Positions 23,300 through 34,014 of a stretch of DNA of 64,000 nucleotides are shown piece after piece; the stretch's first letter is position 1; each line of letters starts with the position of its first letter. This DNA is from Cliona cf. orientalis. Its lineage: Eukaryota; Porifera; Demospongiae; Clionaida; Clionaidae. The notes below the pieces were generated by a model, which worked only from the letters and a program-made list of their open reading frames with translations, was not told the origin of the DNA and did not search any database. The DNA lies in contig OZ005689.1 in assembly GCA_963930775.1 (NCBI GenBank), forward strand, positions 18,189,775 through 18,253,774, in the 5' to 3' direction. The position numbers were made by a program, and so were the translations under genes.

Positions 23300-23440
23300 G
23301 TCACTGCGCTGAGCTGACGTCGCACAGTACAGTGGTTTGGCCGCGCCGCACCGCGCCGGGCCGGTTACCGGTACGGTACGGTTTGACTGGTTTGACTGGT
23401 TTGCGCTGACCGGTTTGTGCCGGATGTTTGCTACAGCTAT
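23300..23440 (+). promoter_or_regulatory. CpG-rich stretch upstream of the RS-rich gene
   Basis: GC-rich sequence with many CpG, including GCGCCGCACCGCGCCGGGCC, followed by short tandem TTTGACTGG units, ends about 70 bp before the ATG at 23514. This may be a promoter-proximal CpG segment. No TATA box was identified. Confidence 0.3.
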
Positions 23441-23513
23441 TATAATAATAGCTAGCCAACTTCGCGAAATCGTTCACTTCTGAGTTCACTGCTCGACAGG
23501 GATAATTCTCTCT

Positions 23514-24619
23514 ATGGCGTTCTCGTTGTCACCACCACCACCACCACCACCACTATCGCAGGATTTGAGCCCCGTTGTCCGCTCGAGGTCACCTCGTAGG
23601 CCACCACGGACCACTAGGTCTAGGAGAAGTGATTCCACACGTACATCGTCTTACTCGCCTCCAAGAACCCGAGCTCGCTCCCGGGGCCGTGCTGAAGCTG
23701 TGCGTGACGCTTGTGACAACGTGGTGTACTTAATTGATAATGGAGCTACTGGTGTGGCTGCAGCTGGCGACCGTTCAAACCAGGTCAAATTTATGCAGAA
23801 TTTATGCAGATCATGGGATTGGTGGGCGAGGATGCTACCGTTTCGGAAGGGCAAGAGTATGCCCCACCATTCCCTGTGGATGATGAGCAGCTCAAACTGT
23901 TGCAAACAGCGATGGACCATGATCTACACCCACGTTACCAAGTGAGAGGGACCTGTGACGGGTACTATACCCCAGATCAATTGGACGAGTGCATCAGTGG
24001 AAGTGAGCCACAGCAGTGCCAGTGCAGTGCACATGCAGCTCTCTTTTCTGGCACCTTAACAGATGATCAAATGGAGGACTTCAAGGATCTCATAAGAAGC
24101 CCGTCAAGGATCAAGAACTTGGAAGAGGGTAACTCCTTCGTTTTGGCTCTGTTGAGGAGGTTGGTGTATCTTTTCAGAATGCCCGGTGTGCGAGTGTCTG
24201 CTGCTGGTCGGAGCAATGGTGTCAATTATATTTTGGTACACCAAAATAAAAGCTACTCCTTCCGTGGGTATCCTGACTTTGTAGCTTTACGAGACGACTA
24301 TGGAGCACAGAGGATACTAGTAGCAGTGGGAGAAGTCCAAAGCCCCTCTGACCCCGACACACAGAACTCAATCTATGGAGTTGGGTTGCTTTCTTCTTGT
24401 CCAGCCGACACAAGTGCAGTAATATGCATCACGATCTTTAAAAGAAAGTATGCCACCTTAGCTATTGCCAGGCTTAAGAGAGACCCACAGGAAATGTCAT
24501 ACGGTAAAGCAGTAGGAACAGTGTCATTGAAGTATGTTGTCAGTCCCTCCCCAATAGATTTGATCATGGATTTGAAGACATTTGCTATACGTCTGTACTC
24601 ACTGTTGTCAAGTATTTAA
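23514..24619 (+). pseudogene. RS-rich protein with PD-(D/E)XK-like motif, frameshifted by an 11-bp duplication
   Basis: ATG at 23514 opens a single-exon frame starting MAFSLSPPPPPPPLSQD, then an Arg/Ser-rich segment (SRSPRRPPRTTRSRRSD) typical of nuclear or RNA-binding linkers. At 23789-23810 the 11-mer ATTTATGCAGA is duplicated in tandem; without one copy the frame runs straight into 23804-24619, giving 364 residues in total. The C-terminal part has RGYPDFVALRDD followed after about ten residues by LVAVGEVQSPSD and a helix with SIYGVGLL. That pattern (PD...E-x-Q) resembles PD-(D/E)XK nucleases with Gln in place of the usual Lys. The nuclease reading is inference. I do not recognise the family by name. 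It may be a host gene with a recent null allele, a multicopy element gene, or an assembly artefact. Confidence 0.6.
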
Positions 24620-24864
24620 ATAATCTTTGATCTTGAAGACAGTAATTAACGCTTATGAAGGTGCATGAAGATATGCAAATACCAAGTTTTAGCTAGGTGT
24701 TGGTACCTATCATGACCATAGTGGTGACCTCGAATCCAGAAATGGAAGTGTACAATGTACTCTCGTATACATGTATATACATGTAGAGTGTACAATGTAG
24801 GATAATGGCACAGTTGTCACGATGGTGATGCATCCAATTCCAGTTAAAGCTACTCCAAATCTAT

Positions 24865-25164
24865 GTTCTCGTCCCTAGACCCCACCCCTAAGAGGGAGAA
24901 GGGTCTGGTATACATCAAGCGCTTTTTGGGGCTTGTTTCTGAATTCTGACGCACCCAATCAGATTTGCCATATGACTTGCATGTGATTGTCATATGACAC
25001 CGCGCTATAGCCAACCATTGCTACGCGTGAGAGTGGTAGATGTGTTGCCATAACCGAATTAATGATGAGTTGTCATGACATGCTATATCCTGTGCGTCCC
25101 AAAAAGCACTCGATGTATATATACCAGACCCTTCTCCTCCTTTGGGGCGGGGTCTGGGAACAAG
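24865..25164. repeat. Foldback element with about 65-bp imperfect arms
   Basis: The left arm 24865-24934 and right arm 25095-25164 are inverted, both carrying GGAGAAGGGTCTGGTAT (or its complement) and a GCTTTTTGGG inner part. The sequence AGACCC(C/T) with CTCCTCC also appears near 20735 and 8783, suggesting a family. Confidence 0.75.
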
Positions 25165-25169
25165 TCTAA

Positions 25170-26780
25170 CTTAATTAGGCACCTTACTGTCAGGTAACCG
25201 CAACTATACAAACAATGGTCTGGACTAGTCTCCCATTCTGTAGAGCTGCATGGTGCTGGTCTCAACTATCACCTATGTCATACCCTTGAACACCACATAC
25301 ATTTTGTGTACCCTAATGTGAATAATTATACCCTAATCATAACTCATATGCATAGCTACTCAAATAACATAACACTCTCAGACTACTATTTGGGTGGGGT
25401 GTGTATAATGCATAGGGTTGATTTGTACTTTGTAAGGGAGTGATTGGGGTGTGGTGTGAGTTGTTGAAGATTGGAGTATATATGTTGCTTTAAAGTGTGA
25501 TGTGATGCATATACAAAGGCCTTTTTGGGTTGTTAACCCCTCCGCCAAACCTTGTACTTACAACACATAGTAGTGTGTGTGTGGAGGGGGGGGGAGCACC
25601 ACTGATTGTACATAATATTATTGATGATCTGTTCTTGTCAAATGTTTGGGGGCTGTGATGGCCTGCTAACTGGTATCGTGCAGGGCATGCTTGGGGCGAG
25701 CCCGAGCTTGGATACTCTGAACTGCTATGTATATCGTGCCATGATTTGAATTGGAGTTCAGTGTTGGAATCCCACTTGTATAAAAGCACATTATAAATTG
25801 GTGTGCCCCCTAGCACCACTGCTGATCAGCAGTATCAGTACTGTTGTGTAGGCACACCATGTAGTAAGATTTGCATGCTGCAGGCAGTTGTGTGTGTGTG
25901 AGCATGTGGGGGGGGGGGGGGGGCACCAATCCATCCGCATCAAAGTAAGCTCTGCAGTGGGGACTCCTCTGCCAAAAGTATGCCTTGCTTGGGAATGTTT
26001 TCATTAAGTGTATGTATGTGTACAAATGCATATATAGGTTATAGTACAACCACAAGTGGTATTAGCAATTTATACCACTAGTGCAACTAGTGCAAAGCAC
26101 GAGTAGTATAAACCGCTAATGCCACGAGTGGGCATACTATAACCAATGGAAATTGCTGAAGCAGCACCCCAGCCAGGAATGCATGCTATAACATGTTATA
26201 GCAGGCTACTTATAGCACAGTCTGAGGGTCACTAATTTATAGTCACCTCATCCATGCTATGTTTGCAACTGTCTGAACCTTTGATCTGTATGGCTTCCAT
26301 AGTACAAGTGTACATGTACATTAATTTCAGCAGTGCAGTTCAGAAGCTAATAGATTCCTCTATATTAGCCACAAGTTGACCCCTTCAGTATTATCCCAAC
26401 TGCTTAATGAAACCCTAGCTGCATGTGCACATTGTATGCAGGGTCCACAGGAGGGTAACACATTGACATTAGTACTTGGCCATGGGGGCATGTGATTGCT
26501 AGCGTAGTTTGGTAGTTTACTGGATTGTTAGATGGTGTGATCAGATTGGCAGTATTGCTTGAGTGCTGGGTTGTGGTAATATTTCTCTCTCTCTCACAGG
26601 TGTCGATAATTGGTACAGCTAATAGCTTGGTAAGTGTATGGAATTTCACATGCGCACTTAGAACGGCTACATTGTATCGTGTCATAAGTTACTATACCTA
26701 TCTTTGGAGCTCCACCATTTGCACACACACACACACAGACACACAAAATTAATACATACATGTATGTACATACGTATACA
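25170..26780. other. No recognised gene
   Basis: Contains G runs (near 25585 and 25905-25922) and repeated TATAGCA and ACTAGTGC words. No exon-like frames with motifs. Nothing further could be supported. Confidence 0.4.
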
Positions 26781-26791
26781 CACATACATTA

Positions 26792-27050
26792 CAGGGTTTC
26801 ATCTAGCGACAAAAATTTGGGGTGGAAGCGCATTAAGCGAGTGGGCGTATTTAGCACACCAAGTTCCTTGGGACGTATTTTTAGGATAATTTCTTTAATT
26901 CCTCCAGATTGTTTCGTGCAATTTTTGATCAAAAAACAAATGCAAGTGGTTTGATTTGGTGACTTATTGAGATACTGTGATACTTAATTTAATTAAAATC
27001 AAATTCTTAGTGGGGGAAGCTAGGGAGTTTGGAGGGGAAGCTTCCCCCCA

Positions 27051-27083
<33 letters not shown>

Positions 27084-27099
27084 ACTGGATGAAACCCTG
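26792..27099. mobile_element. 308-bp MITE, CAGGGTTTCATC termini, 5-bp duplication CATTA
   Basis: The ends CAGGGTTTCATCTAG and CTGGATGAAACCCTG are inverted repeats, flanked by CATTA at 26787-26791 and 27100-27104. The interior holds a GGGGAAGCTTCCCC hairpin and a C run of more than 30 bases ending at 27083. The 5-bp duplication with CAG ends fits hAT5-type elements. Confidence 0.88.
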
Positions 27100-27496
27100 C
27101 ATTACAGCAGATTGCAGTGCATCTTTGTTTGACAGGCAGACAGCAATCATGAATGTGAGCAACTGTACATTTGTACACATGTGTACAGGTGCACTTAGAA
27201 ATCACTATTACGTATTTAAGTGGGCTTTGTGTGTTCACTCAAAGAATTACATGCACTGCATGACCAAGGGCTGAAACGTAAAACACATGACATTGTGATG
27301 AGGTTAGTGAAAATAGTTCTAGTGTAGTTCGTTCTAAATTCTACCACGAGCTAGTAGAAGGATCATCTTAATATGATTCAAAGTCAAATGTTTACAATTT
27401 ACTGTTAAAGTGTTCACAATAGACGGGCAATCCCTGTTAGACTAAAGTAAGAATACATGAGGGGTATATAGAGAGATGTAGATAGCGTTCTCTCTC

Positions 27497-27900
27497 CAGG
27501 CCCGTATGCAGACATTCTCAAAGGGGGGTTACATGGGGGCGTGGCTCAGACAGGTATGCTGTGGGCATTAGCCCACAGCCTACCTAGGGGTCTGGGGGCA
27601 TGCTCCCCCAGAAACTTTTGGAAATTTAGACTCTTTGAGGGTGATTCTGAGGCTTTCTGACAGTGATTTACAATAATAATGGGCTGATGCTGCTAGCTAC
27701 TATACTATAGACTAGCACTATAATATAATTATGTACATGTACACTGGCTATGCAATCTATTGCACATCCGGTGTGCGTTATTTGGAAAACAACACTTCGT
27801 TTTGTAAAGAAGCATGTAAGTTACACCTGGATTATTTCTAGTGCTATGCTAGGTGGCCAAAAAAGGGGGGTTCGTCCGAACCCCCCTGTGTACGGGCCTG
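27497..27900. mobile_element. 404-bp MITE, CAGGCCCGTA termini
   Basis: It begins CAGGCCCGTA and ends TACGGGCCTG, flanked by CTCTC on both sides, which is ambiguous because the site is a CT tract. It has the subterminal motif TTCGTCCGAACCCCCC, shared with the element at 1325-1649. It also has the module CTGGGGGCATGCTCCCCCAG followed by AAA, shared with the MITEs at 37783-38144 and 47993-48362. Confidence 0.82.
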
Positions 27901-28081
27901 CTCTCTCTCGTGAAACAGGCAAATGAGCCATCAGTGTGTCTACAGCTCCCTTTTATGCAATTTCAGGACATGTTGGCCAATTACATAATTGCATGCAGTA
28001 CATGAAGTGATTCATAGCTGCAGCTACCATCTCGTGTTGACATCTTGCAACTGTTCTTTTGCCCCTGTATTATTGTGTGTG

Positions 28082-28297
28082 CTATTTGGTCATGAGGCCT
28101 TTTGTGTTCACAGTTTGCAGGGTGGCTTCAATCTTCAGTGTATCAATTATGTCAGGTAACACATGATGGACCATGCAGTAATCAGGACCGTCCCCAATGC
28201 GTACAAAACCAGGGATCGATAACGTATACCAAGGGCTTATAGACCCCAATTTTCTGTATGCCTCTGCATGTTGTTTTGTAATAGCAATTATCTCCAT
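28082..28297 (-). CDS. Small open frame, 71 residues, unknown
   Basis: ATG at 28297 opens a frame ending TAG, starting MEIIAITKQHAEAYRKLG and containing IPGFVRIGDGPDYCMVHHVL. Its amino-acid mix looks protein-like, without low complexity. It lies outside the adjacent P-like element. No family recognised. It could be a terminal exon or chance. Confidence 0.3.
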   Translation of the reverse strand: MEIIAITKQHAEAYRKLGSISPWYTLSIPGFVRIGDGPDYCMVHHVLPDIIDTLKIEATLQTVNTKGLMTK

Positions 28298-28773
28298 CAC
28301 GATCTTTGCTGTAGTGTGCTAGCTATAATTCCTTGCTGTAGGTAAGTTATGGCGGGTGCAGCATAATAAATCTTGGCACTGATCCTTGAGGCGCTATTGC
28401 GGTATGGGTGTATAGTGCGTGTGATCCTTGATCCTTGAGGCACTTCTCATGTATAATCGATTAAGGAATACCTATATATAAGTCCCCCCTCTCCGGAATT
28501 ATGGATTATAACACATGTAGTATAGGTGTTATAAAGGTGGTACCATATACCATAGATATTATAGACTTACGTACACGGGATTGGAAACTGCTCACGTGAG
28601 CAATATATACGCGCGGGCAATCCGTGTCCCATTATCATGCCCAAGTAGTATTGCATGCGCATATGCAGCTGCACTTTACCAGGCGAATTGCAGATAAGCA
28701 CTCAAGTACGTACCCACTTAGCGGTTTGCTACAGCGTGGCTAGCGGTGGTTTTGTGGTCAACACACTTTTAGG

Positions 28774-29841
28774 ATGTCCAGGGAAGCTCATGGTAAGTGT
28801 GTTGACATAGTGTTATCAATACTATACTAGACAGTTAAGATTTATTACTCACTCATAGGTGTCCTTATCAAAGCATTTCAGTCAGTTCTGAAGGATGAGG
28901 AATTTGACCTACCCACACCACCAGCTGTTACAGCAAGAAAGGGTGCAGAGTGTGTGCTGACTTGGTGCACTAAAAATGAAGATAGTGTGGAAGCATTTGC
29001 TGGGCAACTAGTGGCTACTTTGGAGGGGTGCTTCACAGAGTGTAAAAAGATTTCTACCCAAAAAGAGAAACTTTGGGAGCGCTATTACACACTGAGAGCC
29101 ACTAAAGAGTTTGCCGATAACTGGGCCTCCTTTTTGAAAAGTAGTGGTGCAGCACCTTCACGGACCCTATACCAGCACATAACCGACGTCGTATTTAACC
29201 ACCTTATCAAAGAACATTATACCACAATATCAGAGCCTACCCCAGACCCATGTACATCAACACTAGAGTATAACGAAAAAAATGCACTTCGCTACATATC
29301 AGGCTACATTAGTCGACAAGTTTATCGCAACTTAAAGGATTCAAAACATATTTTAAAAGATGAATTATGTTTATGTTTGAGTGAAATGAACGATGTGGAT
29401 CCGGACGAAATGGAAGACGAGTCGAGTGAATGGATAAGTGTAATTGATAGAGGAGGCCTGAAACATGTAACAAATACGACGTACAGTATGTTTGCTAGTA
29501 TGGAAATTGAATTACGGAAGCACATTCAAAGTACCACTGGACTCAGCGAACTCAACATTCTTGGGGCGAAGAAGCAAATCATGGAGAGTGATGACGTGAT
29601 TTTTTATTGGTCGATGGTATCATCCAACTGGGAAGAGGAGGTGGCTTCAATACTGCTGGAGATGGTCATCAGTAGCTATGTTACAATCAGGGGCCACTCC
29701 ACTGCCTCAGCTTGGCTTGAGAAGTTCAAGAGGGAGTCCAAAAAATCAGTTCAGAAATCGAAAGGAGTGCGTAAACAACTCATTTCCAAATCCACACCGT
29801 CCTGCAAAGAGTCTACATCAGGGAATACTACCGAAGACTAA
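28774..29841 (+). CDS. Accessory gene of the P-like transposon, 333 residues, YISGY/RGGL module
   Basis: ATG at 28774 starts exon 1 (28774-28792, MSREAH plus one base); a 66-bp GT-AG intron follows, then exon 2 (28859-29841). The protein continues GVLIKAFQSVLKDEEF. It has a central block NALRYISGYISRQVYRNL (residues about 125-142) and, later, EWISVIDRGGLKHVTN before an amphipathic segment SMFASMEIELRKHI. A basic C-terminal tail (KRESKKSVQKSKGVRKQ) follows. The Y-x-S-G-Y...R-G-G-L order recalls the C-terminal domain of THAP9-like transposases, which the neighbouring transposase gene seems to lack. So it may supply that part in trans; this is inference. The frame is intact. A plus-strand AATAAA lies at 29935-29940. 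Confidence 0.7.
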
Positions 29842-29910
29842 CTAGATTATTTCACTGTCTTTTTTATGTTTGTATTGTATTCCATATAATGCTCACTTCA
29901 GTGGTGGTCT

Positions 29911-29940
29911 TTTATTAGAAACCGAGCACATGAAAATAAA
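29911..29940. terminator. Opposed polyadenylation signals of the two convergent genes
   Basis: AATAAA on the plus strand is at 29935-29940, 94 bp after the accessory-gene stop. AATAAA on the minus strand is at 29911-29916, 46 bp after the transposase stop. The two signals cross over, so the 3-prime ends of both transcripts should overlap. Confidence 0.6.
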
Positions 29941-29961
29941 AATAATGGTGAGTGCACACTA

Positions 29962-32900
29962 CTACTTCTTGCGTTGTCGCTTATATAATGGAATTAAACT
30001 ATTATTATTCTCCTTGAGCCCATCGTTGGACTTGCGGCAGTTTCCCCGAACTGGAGCTCTGCAGAATGAATCAATCACTCGTAGTGCTTGTGTGTTTTGG
30101 CAGAACACGAGAACGTTAGGGTTGTCGCTGGTTCCTCCCCTCTGCCGCTGGCACCCGAAGAATTGTTCCAGTGGGTCCTGGCAGAGGTTGTTGCTCAAAA
30201 ATGCCAACTTCTTATCGCTTACTTGAGGTAGGGAGAACAGGAATTCAAGCAATCCAGTGAATGATAGAGCTGCAAATATTATTGTGAGTAATGTGAGTTT
30301 CATTACAATGTAAATACTATGTACTTACCAGTCATTCGTAGCCCCAAGAGTGTTTGATCACTAAGAAGCATTCGCTTCCTTTGAGATTCTGTAAATCCCT
30401 CACGTTCTCTCACACTCTTTTCCCAGTCTTGGAGATAAGGGAGAAACTCCGTCTTTAGCCACTACATGCACATGATTTTACAATATCACTGACTCACATC
30501 ATATATTTACTTACCGCCAATCTAAAATCATCTGCCGATCTATAGGGATTCTGAAATGGCTTTCTCTTCCTTTTGCCACTTGTGAAGTTAGAGACATTCA
30601 GAGCATCAAAAAATTTGTCAATCATAGCTACAAATTTTGCCGTCTCACTGACTCTGTCACCTCCAACCAGTTTGAGTGCTTTGCTCACTGATTCGCTTAA
30701 AACCTGTAATTATGTTCATGTTAGGTATACACGTGTATGTATATACGTATGTGAAAAATATTACTTGTGCAGCAAGGTCAACTCTCATCTTAGAGAAGGA
30801 GGTGAGCTGGATATGCTCATACTTGAGCTTTGGCAACAGAGCGAGACCAGATGACCTTCCTGAATCTCCTTCATAAAGATCAATCAAATGTTGCCAAGTG
30901 ATTTCTTGTCCGTTGCACTAATATGATTATCAAAATTTAAATGTACATGTTTAGTTGATTTGGATCTTTCTTTACTCACCCATAGGAATCGACACTTAGA
31001 TGCCCAGCAGTTTCTGGTCGTCTTCAGTAGATGAGGAGGGTCAGAAAAAAGAATAGGTCTCGTTCACTATCATTGGCGTGGATGTTATTGACTTTGTAAG
31101 TCAGTGCTGACTTGCTGCTATGCAACTTAATCATTCGCCTGTTGTTAGACGCTCCATCCATGGTTGCTCCTAGTGCCTATTTTTTTTTACATTATAATAT
31201 TATTAGCTTGCATTCTGTTACATGTATCTTGGTTAGTATAATTATGTACCTTGAGACCTATTCTCTCCACCCTCTTAACCACCTCCCAAAAGAGTTGAAA
31301 CAGGGAGTCGCCTGTCAACTTTGTGCTTGAAAATTGCACATATGGGAATTGGAGGTTTGTGAATAGCCCTTTAACCATGAACGTCAACATCGACTTTGCA
31401 GGTGCTGGACTACTGCTGTCAATGGACCGCTCAAAACCAAGGAGATGATTGTTGACCTCTCCAAGGTCAGTGTACCCAATCAGTGCGCCTGTATGCTTAT
31501 CATACACAAGATCTTCCCTGTATAGAAATTAGAGGTTACTAGAAGAAATACAATGTTTATGTAGAATAACATACCGTATGTACATCTCGTCTACTAGAAT
31601 GACAACATACTTCTGCCATTCTTCACAAGTAAGAATTCTAGAGGCGAGAAGCAGCTGCTGATCCACTGCATTGGAGAAGCCAGTCTTGGCTTTGCAGGAA
31701 TGGGTGTAGTCCCTCAAGGTGCGTTGAGACGGTAGGGCTATCCCTCCCTCCCGAAGGGTGTCGTATGCCTTGGAGGATTGGTGTCTCAAATACAAGCACC
31801 ATCTGTGGTACGGATAGTTGAAGTTATCTATAAATATTCTGTGGGGTACCAGTATTAAGCCTGACCTTATCATAAGAGGATGCCACCTCATTCCATTTGG
31901 ATGTTTAGTTAGCGCCTGTTTCTGATGATCCCAGAAAATGCGCATGAAAGAGCCGTCTGGGTGTTTGTCCCTGATACCTTCAATGTTTCATCCATAATTG
32001 ATTGGGAGGGGCGGATTTGATTTAAATAATATGACAGCGGTTAATAATGTACAATGTAAGATCAAGTGGGGAAGAGGCCCACTTCACCATGCTCAAAATG
32101 AAATACTGACCTTTGTCCTCCTGTTTCATTATCTCCTTCAGGTCACCGTTCATGTCTTCATCCAAGCACACCCCACTTATTGCTGTTAGCTCTTCCAGTT
32201 TCTTCAACAATCGGTCCATCTTTTTCTGCGACACTCGGTTTTTGTGCTGGAGCTCTTTGATTCTAGCAACCTTCTGAGGTGAGCTGAGGTATCTGTGATT
32301 GGTGTGGCTATGTGCTGGTGTTTCTGTGTCAGCCTTCCGATTTGCTGCCTTAGCCAGAGTTCTCCGATAGATTGTACACCTTTCACACTGATTACTATGG
32401 GAAGATTGCGGTAGCAGTAGGGAACAATCCACATGCCGGATTACTGGCCTTGGAAGTGCTCTACTGTCCAAACGAGCAATGACCTTTGTTCCTAATAATA
32501 ATTAGTTTTATTAAACTAATTAAAGTGATAGTTCTTTGTTCCTAATAATAATTAGTTTTATTAAACTAATTAAAGTGATAGTTTCATGGGTGGTGTTATT
32601 ATGGTTAATATTGTATTTACCCGATTGATCGTACAGGTTCCCCTCCCTGGTGGTGGAGAAGACAGGAGTACTGCTCATCAGGATTTCCTATGCAAAGTTT
32701 ACTCCTATCTACAGTGGCGAGCAAATCAATCACTTCCTGGAGGCATTTGAAAGCTATAGGGGCTGTAGGGATCTTTGCTGGTGTGATGATGGTAGAACCC
32801 ATGGTGAGTGTCCAGGTAAGATCAGTGTGTATGACGAGTGAGTTCGTGAAGGCTGCACCATCAGCACCATATTGCACTTTGTACACTGTTGTATATGCCG

Positions 32901-33120
32901 TGTCAATATCATCTGCCACTGACCAAGCCCTGGGAAGTAGTGTAGTGTTCACTCTCAGCCTGTCACCTAAGTGTTTCCCATTGGAAACTGGTGCATTTGC
33001 ATACACTGATATTGGCAGGGACATGTGCAGTGGTAGCACCTTCAACGTGGCCAACGGTATAGAAAATTTAAGTGCTCTCTCATAATTTTTCCTTAGGTCA
33101 AATTTGAGCTTCCTCCCCAT
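29962..33120 (-). pseudogene. THAP9/P-element-like transposase, ten exons, probably frameshifted
   Basis: Exons with GT-AG borders: about 33120-32621, 32491-32111, 31977-31866, 31802-31575, 31517-31250, 31176-30980, 30917-30765, 30703-30515, 30461-30329, 30269-29962. Motifs in order: a Cys-rich block (SNQCERCTIYRRTL), a coiled coil (KVARIKELQHKNRVSQKKMD), NGMRWHPLMIR/WCLYLRHQ, the first catalytic Asp in VVILVDEMYIR, the second in LGATMDGASNNRR, NVSNFTSGKRKRKPFQ, and the final Glu in QDPLEQFFGCQRQRGG. This is the P/THAP9 RNase H-like core. No THAP zinc finger is seen at the N-terminus. Lesions: an A6 run (31045-31050, plus strand) shifts the frame before SDPPHLLKTTRNCW, and a one-base shift near 32650-32656 is needed to read REGNLYDQSGTKV across the first intron. 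The start is uncertain; the ATG at 33120 is the first in-frame Met. Confidence 0.85.
32484..32583. repeat. Perfect 50-bp tandem duplication covering a splice acceptor
   Basis: Two identical 50-bp units (32484-32533, 32534-32583) lie in the first intron of the transposase. Each has the hairpin ATTAGTTT-TATT-AAACTAAT. The acceptor used by exon 2 is in the first unit; the second unit duplicates it 50 bp upstream on the minus strand. Confidence 0.93.
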
Positions 33121-33848
33121 TGGTGGAATTATTGATGTTTCTAAAATGATAGTAGCATCCAATGAATAGCTTGTGTGTCAGTACTAACCCTCTATCCCGG
33201 TGGTCACACTACCAATGTATGTATATATGTTATTCTAATCTGACCCCACTTAGTTTCTAGGAAGTTCCAGGTCCGACAAGTATGGCATCCCAGAGGTGAG
33301 TTTTTTGTCTTTCTACCTCAAAAACTCTGTATGTATAAACATGCTTTTCACATTTACCATTTCCCCCGGTATCCCAGGTGGTGGTCTAACTGTTGCAAGA
33401 GTCAAGAAGCTGAAATATTACTTTACTACCCAGCTACAAGTCCACAAAGTCTCTCAACTAGCTACTTGAAAGTTTATCTGTTATGAAACACAATTTTGCT
33501 CAGTAATGCTGCTACTGCATGCATGCACAGAGCTGCAGATAGTTAGAGTAATTATGTGTGGTAGCTATTAGTATGTATTCATACCTATTGCAACTTCCTC
33601 TTTGGAGATATGATAGAATTCCTGTGGTTGATGGCGGTCAGAGGTCGCGTTCGTTGGTGCGTGACAAGCGCTTTCCGTGCTACACGGATTGCCCCAGCGC
33701 GTTACTACGCGACCATATTGCTCACGTGAGCAGTTTCCAATCCCGTGTACGTAAGTCTATAATATCTATGCATATACGCAGAGGTAGAGGACATCGAAGT
33801 GGGGTGCATATTGTCTAACCATACTCATCTAATTATCCACATCACATT

Positions 33849-34014
33849 CAGTGTTTCCCCCAGCATACCTGAATCAGGGTGGGCCACCCAGTTTGATGTT
33901 GGGCTAATTAGATAAACATCAAAGAAATGGGTGGAGTTTAAAGGTATAATTTAATCAAAAGCCTATGAATATCATTAAGCACCCGGTTTGGATTCTGTTC
34001 CGGGGGAATCCCTG
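33849..34014. mobile_element. Possible small MITE with CAGTGTTTCCCCC end
   Basis: The left end CAGTGTTTCCCCC and right end GGGGGAATCCCTG are imperfect inverted repeats. No convincing target duplication. The remaining 34015-34570 holds two related GGTCGACTTCCCAAA segments but no gene. Confidence 0.4.

Larger units (their letters stand above)
28551..33770. mobile_element. P-like DNA transposon, 5220 bp, two convergent genes
   Basis: A 56-bp perfect inverted repeat (28551-28606 and 33715-33770) begins CATAGATATTATAGACTTAC. Just inside, a GCGC...GGGCAATCCGTGT block is again inverted between the two ends. The 7-bp direct repeat CATATAC flanks it (28544-28550 and 33771-33777). Within it lie a plus-strand gene (28774-29841) and a ten-exon minus-strand THAP9/P-type transposase (29962-33120), tail to tail. 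P elements are known to make about 8-bp duplications, so 7 bp is slightly unusual. The perfect terminal repeats imply recent mobility, while the coding lesions suggest this copy needs a helper. About 545 bp between the first recognised transposase exon and the right end hold no exon I can support. Confidence 0.93.

Noticed and set aside
27029-27274. Proline-rich open frame
   Set aside because: It is produced by the C homopolymer of a MITE.
33261-33295. Plus-strand exon between good AG and GTGAGT sites inside the P-like element
   Set aside because: Only 35 bp, no continuing exon could be joined with confidence, and it lies where the transposase 5-prime region on the other strand is expected.
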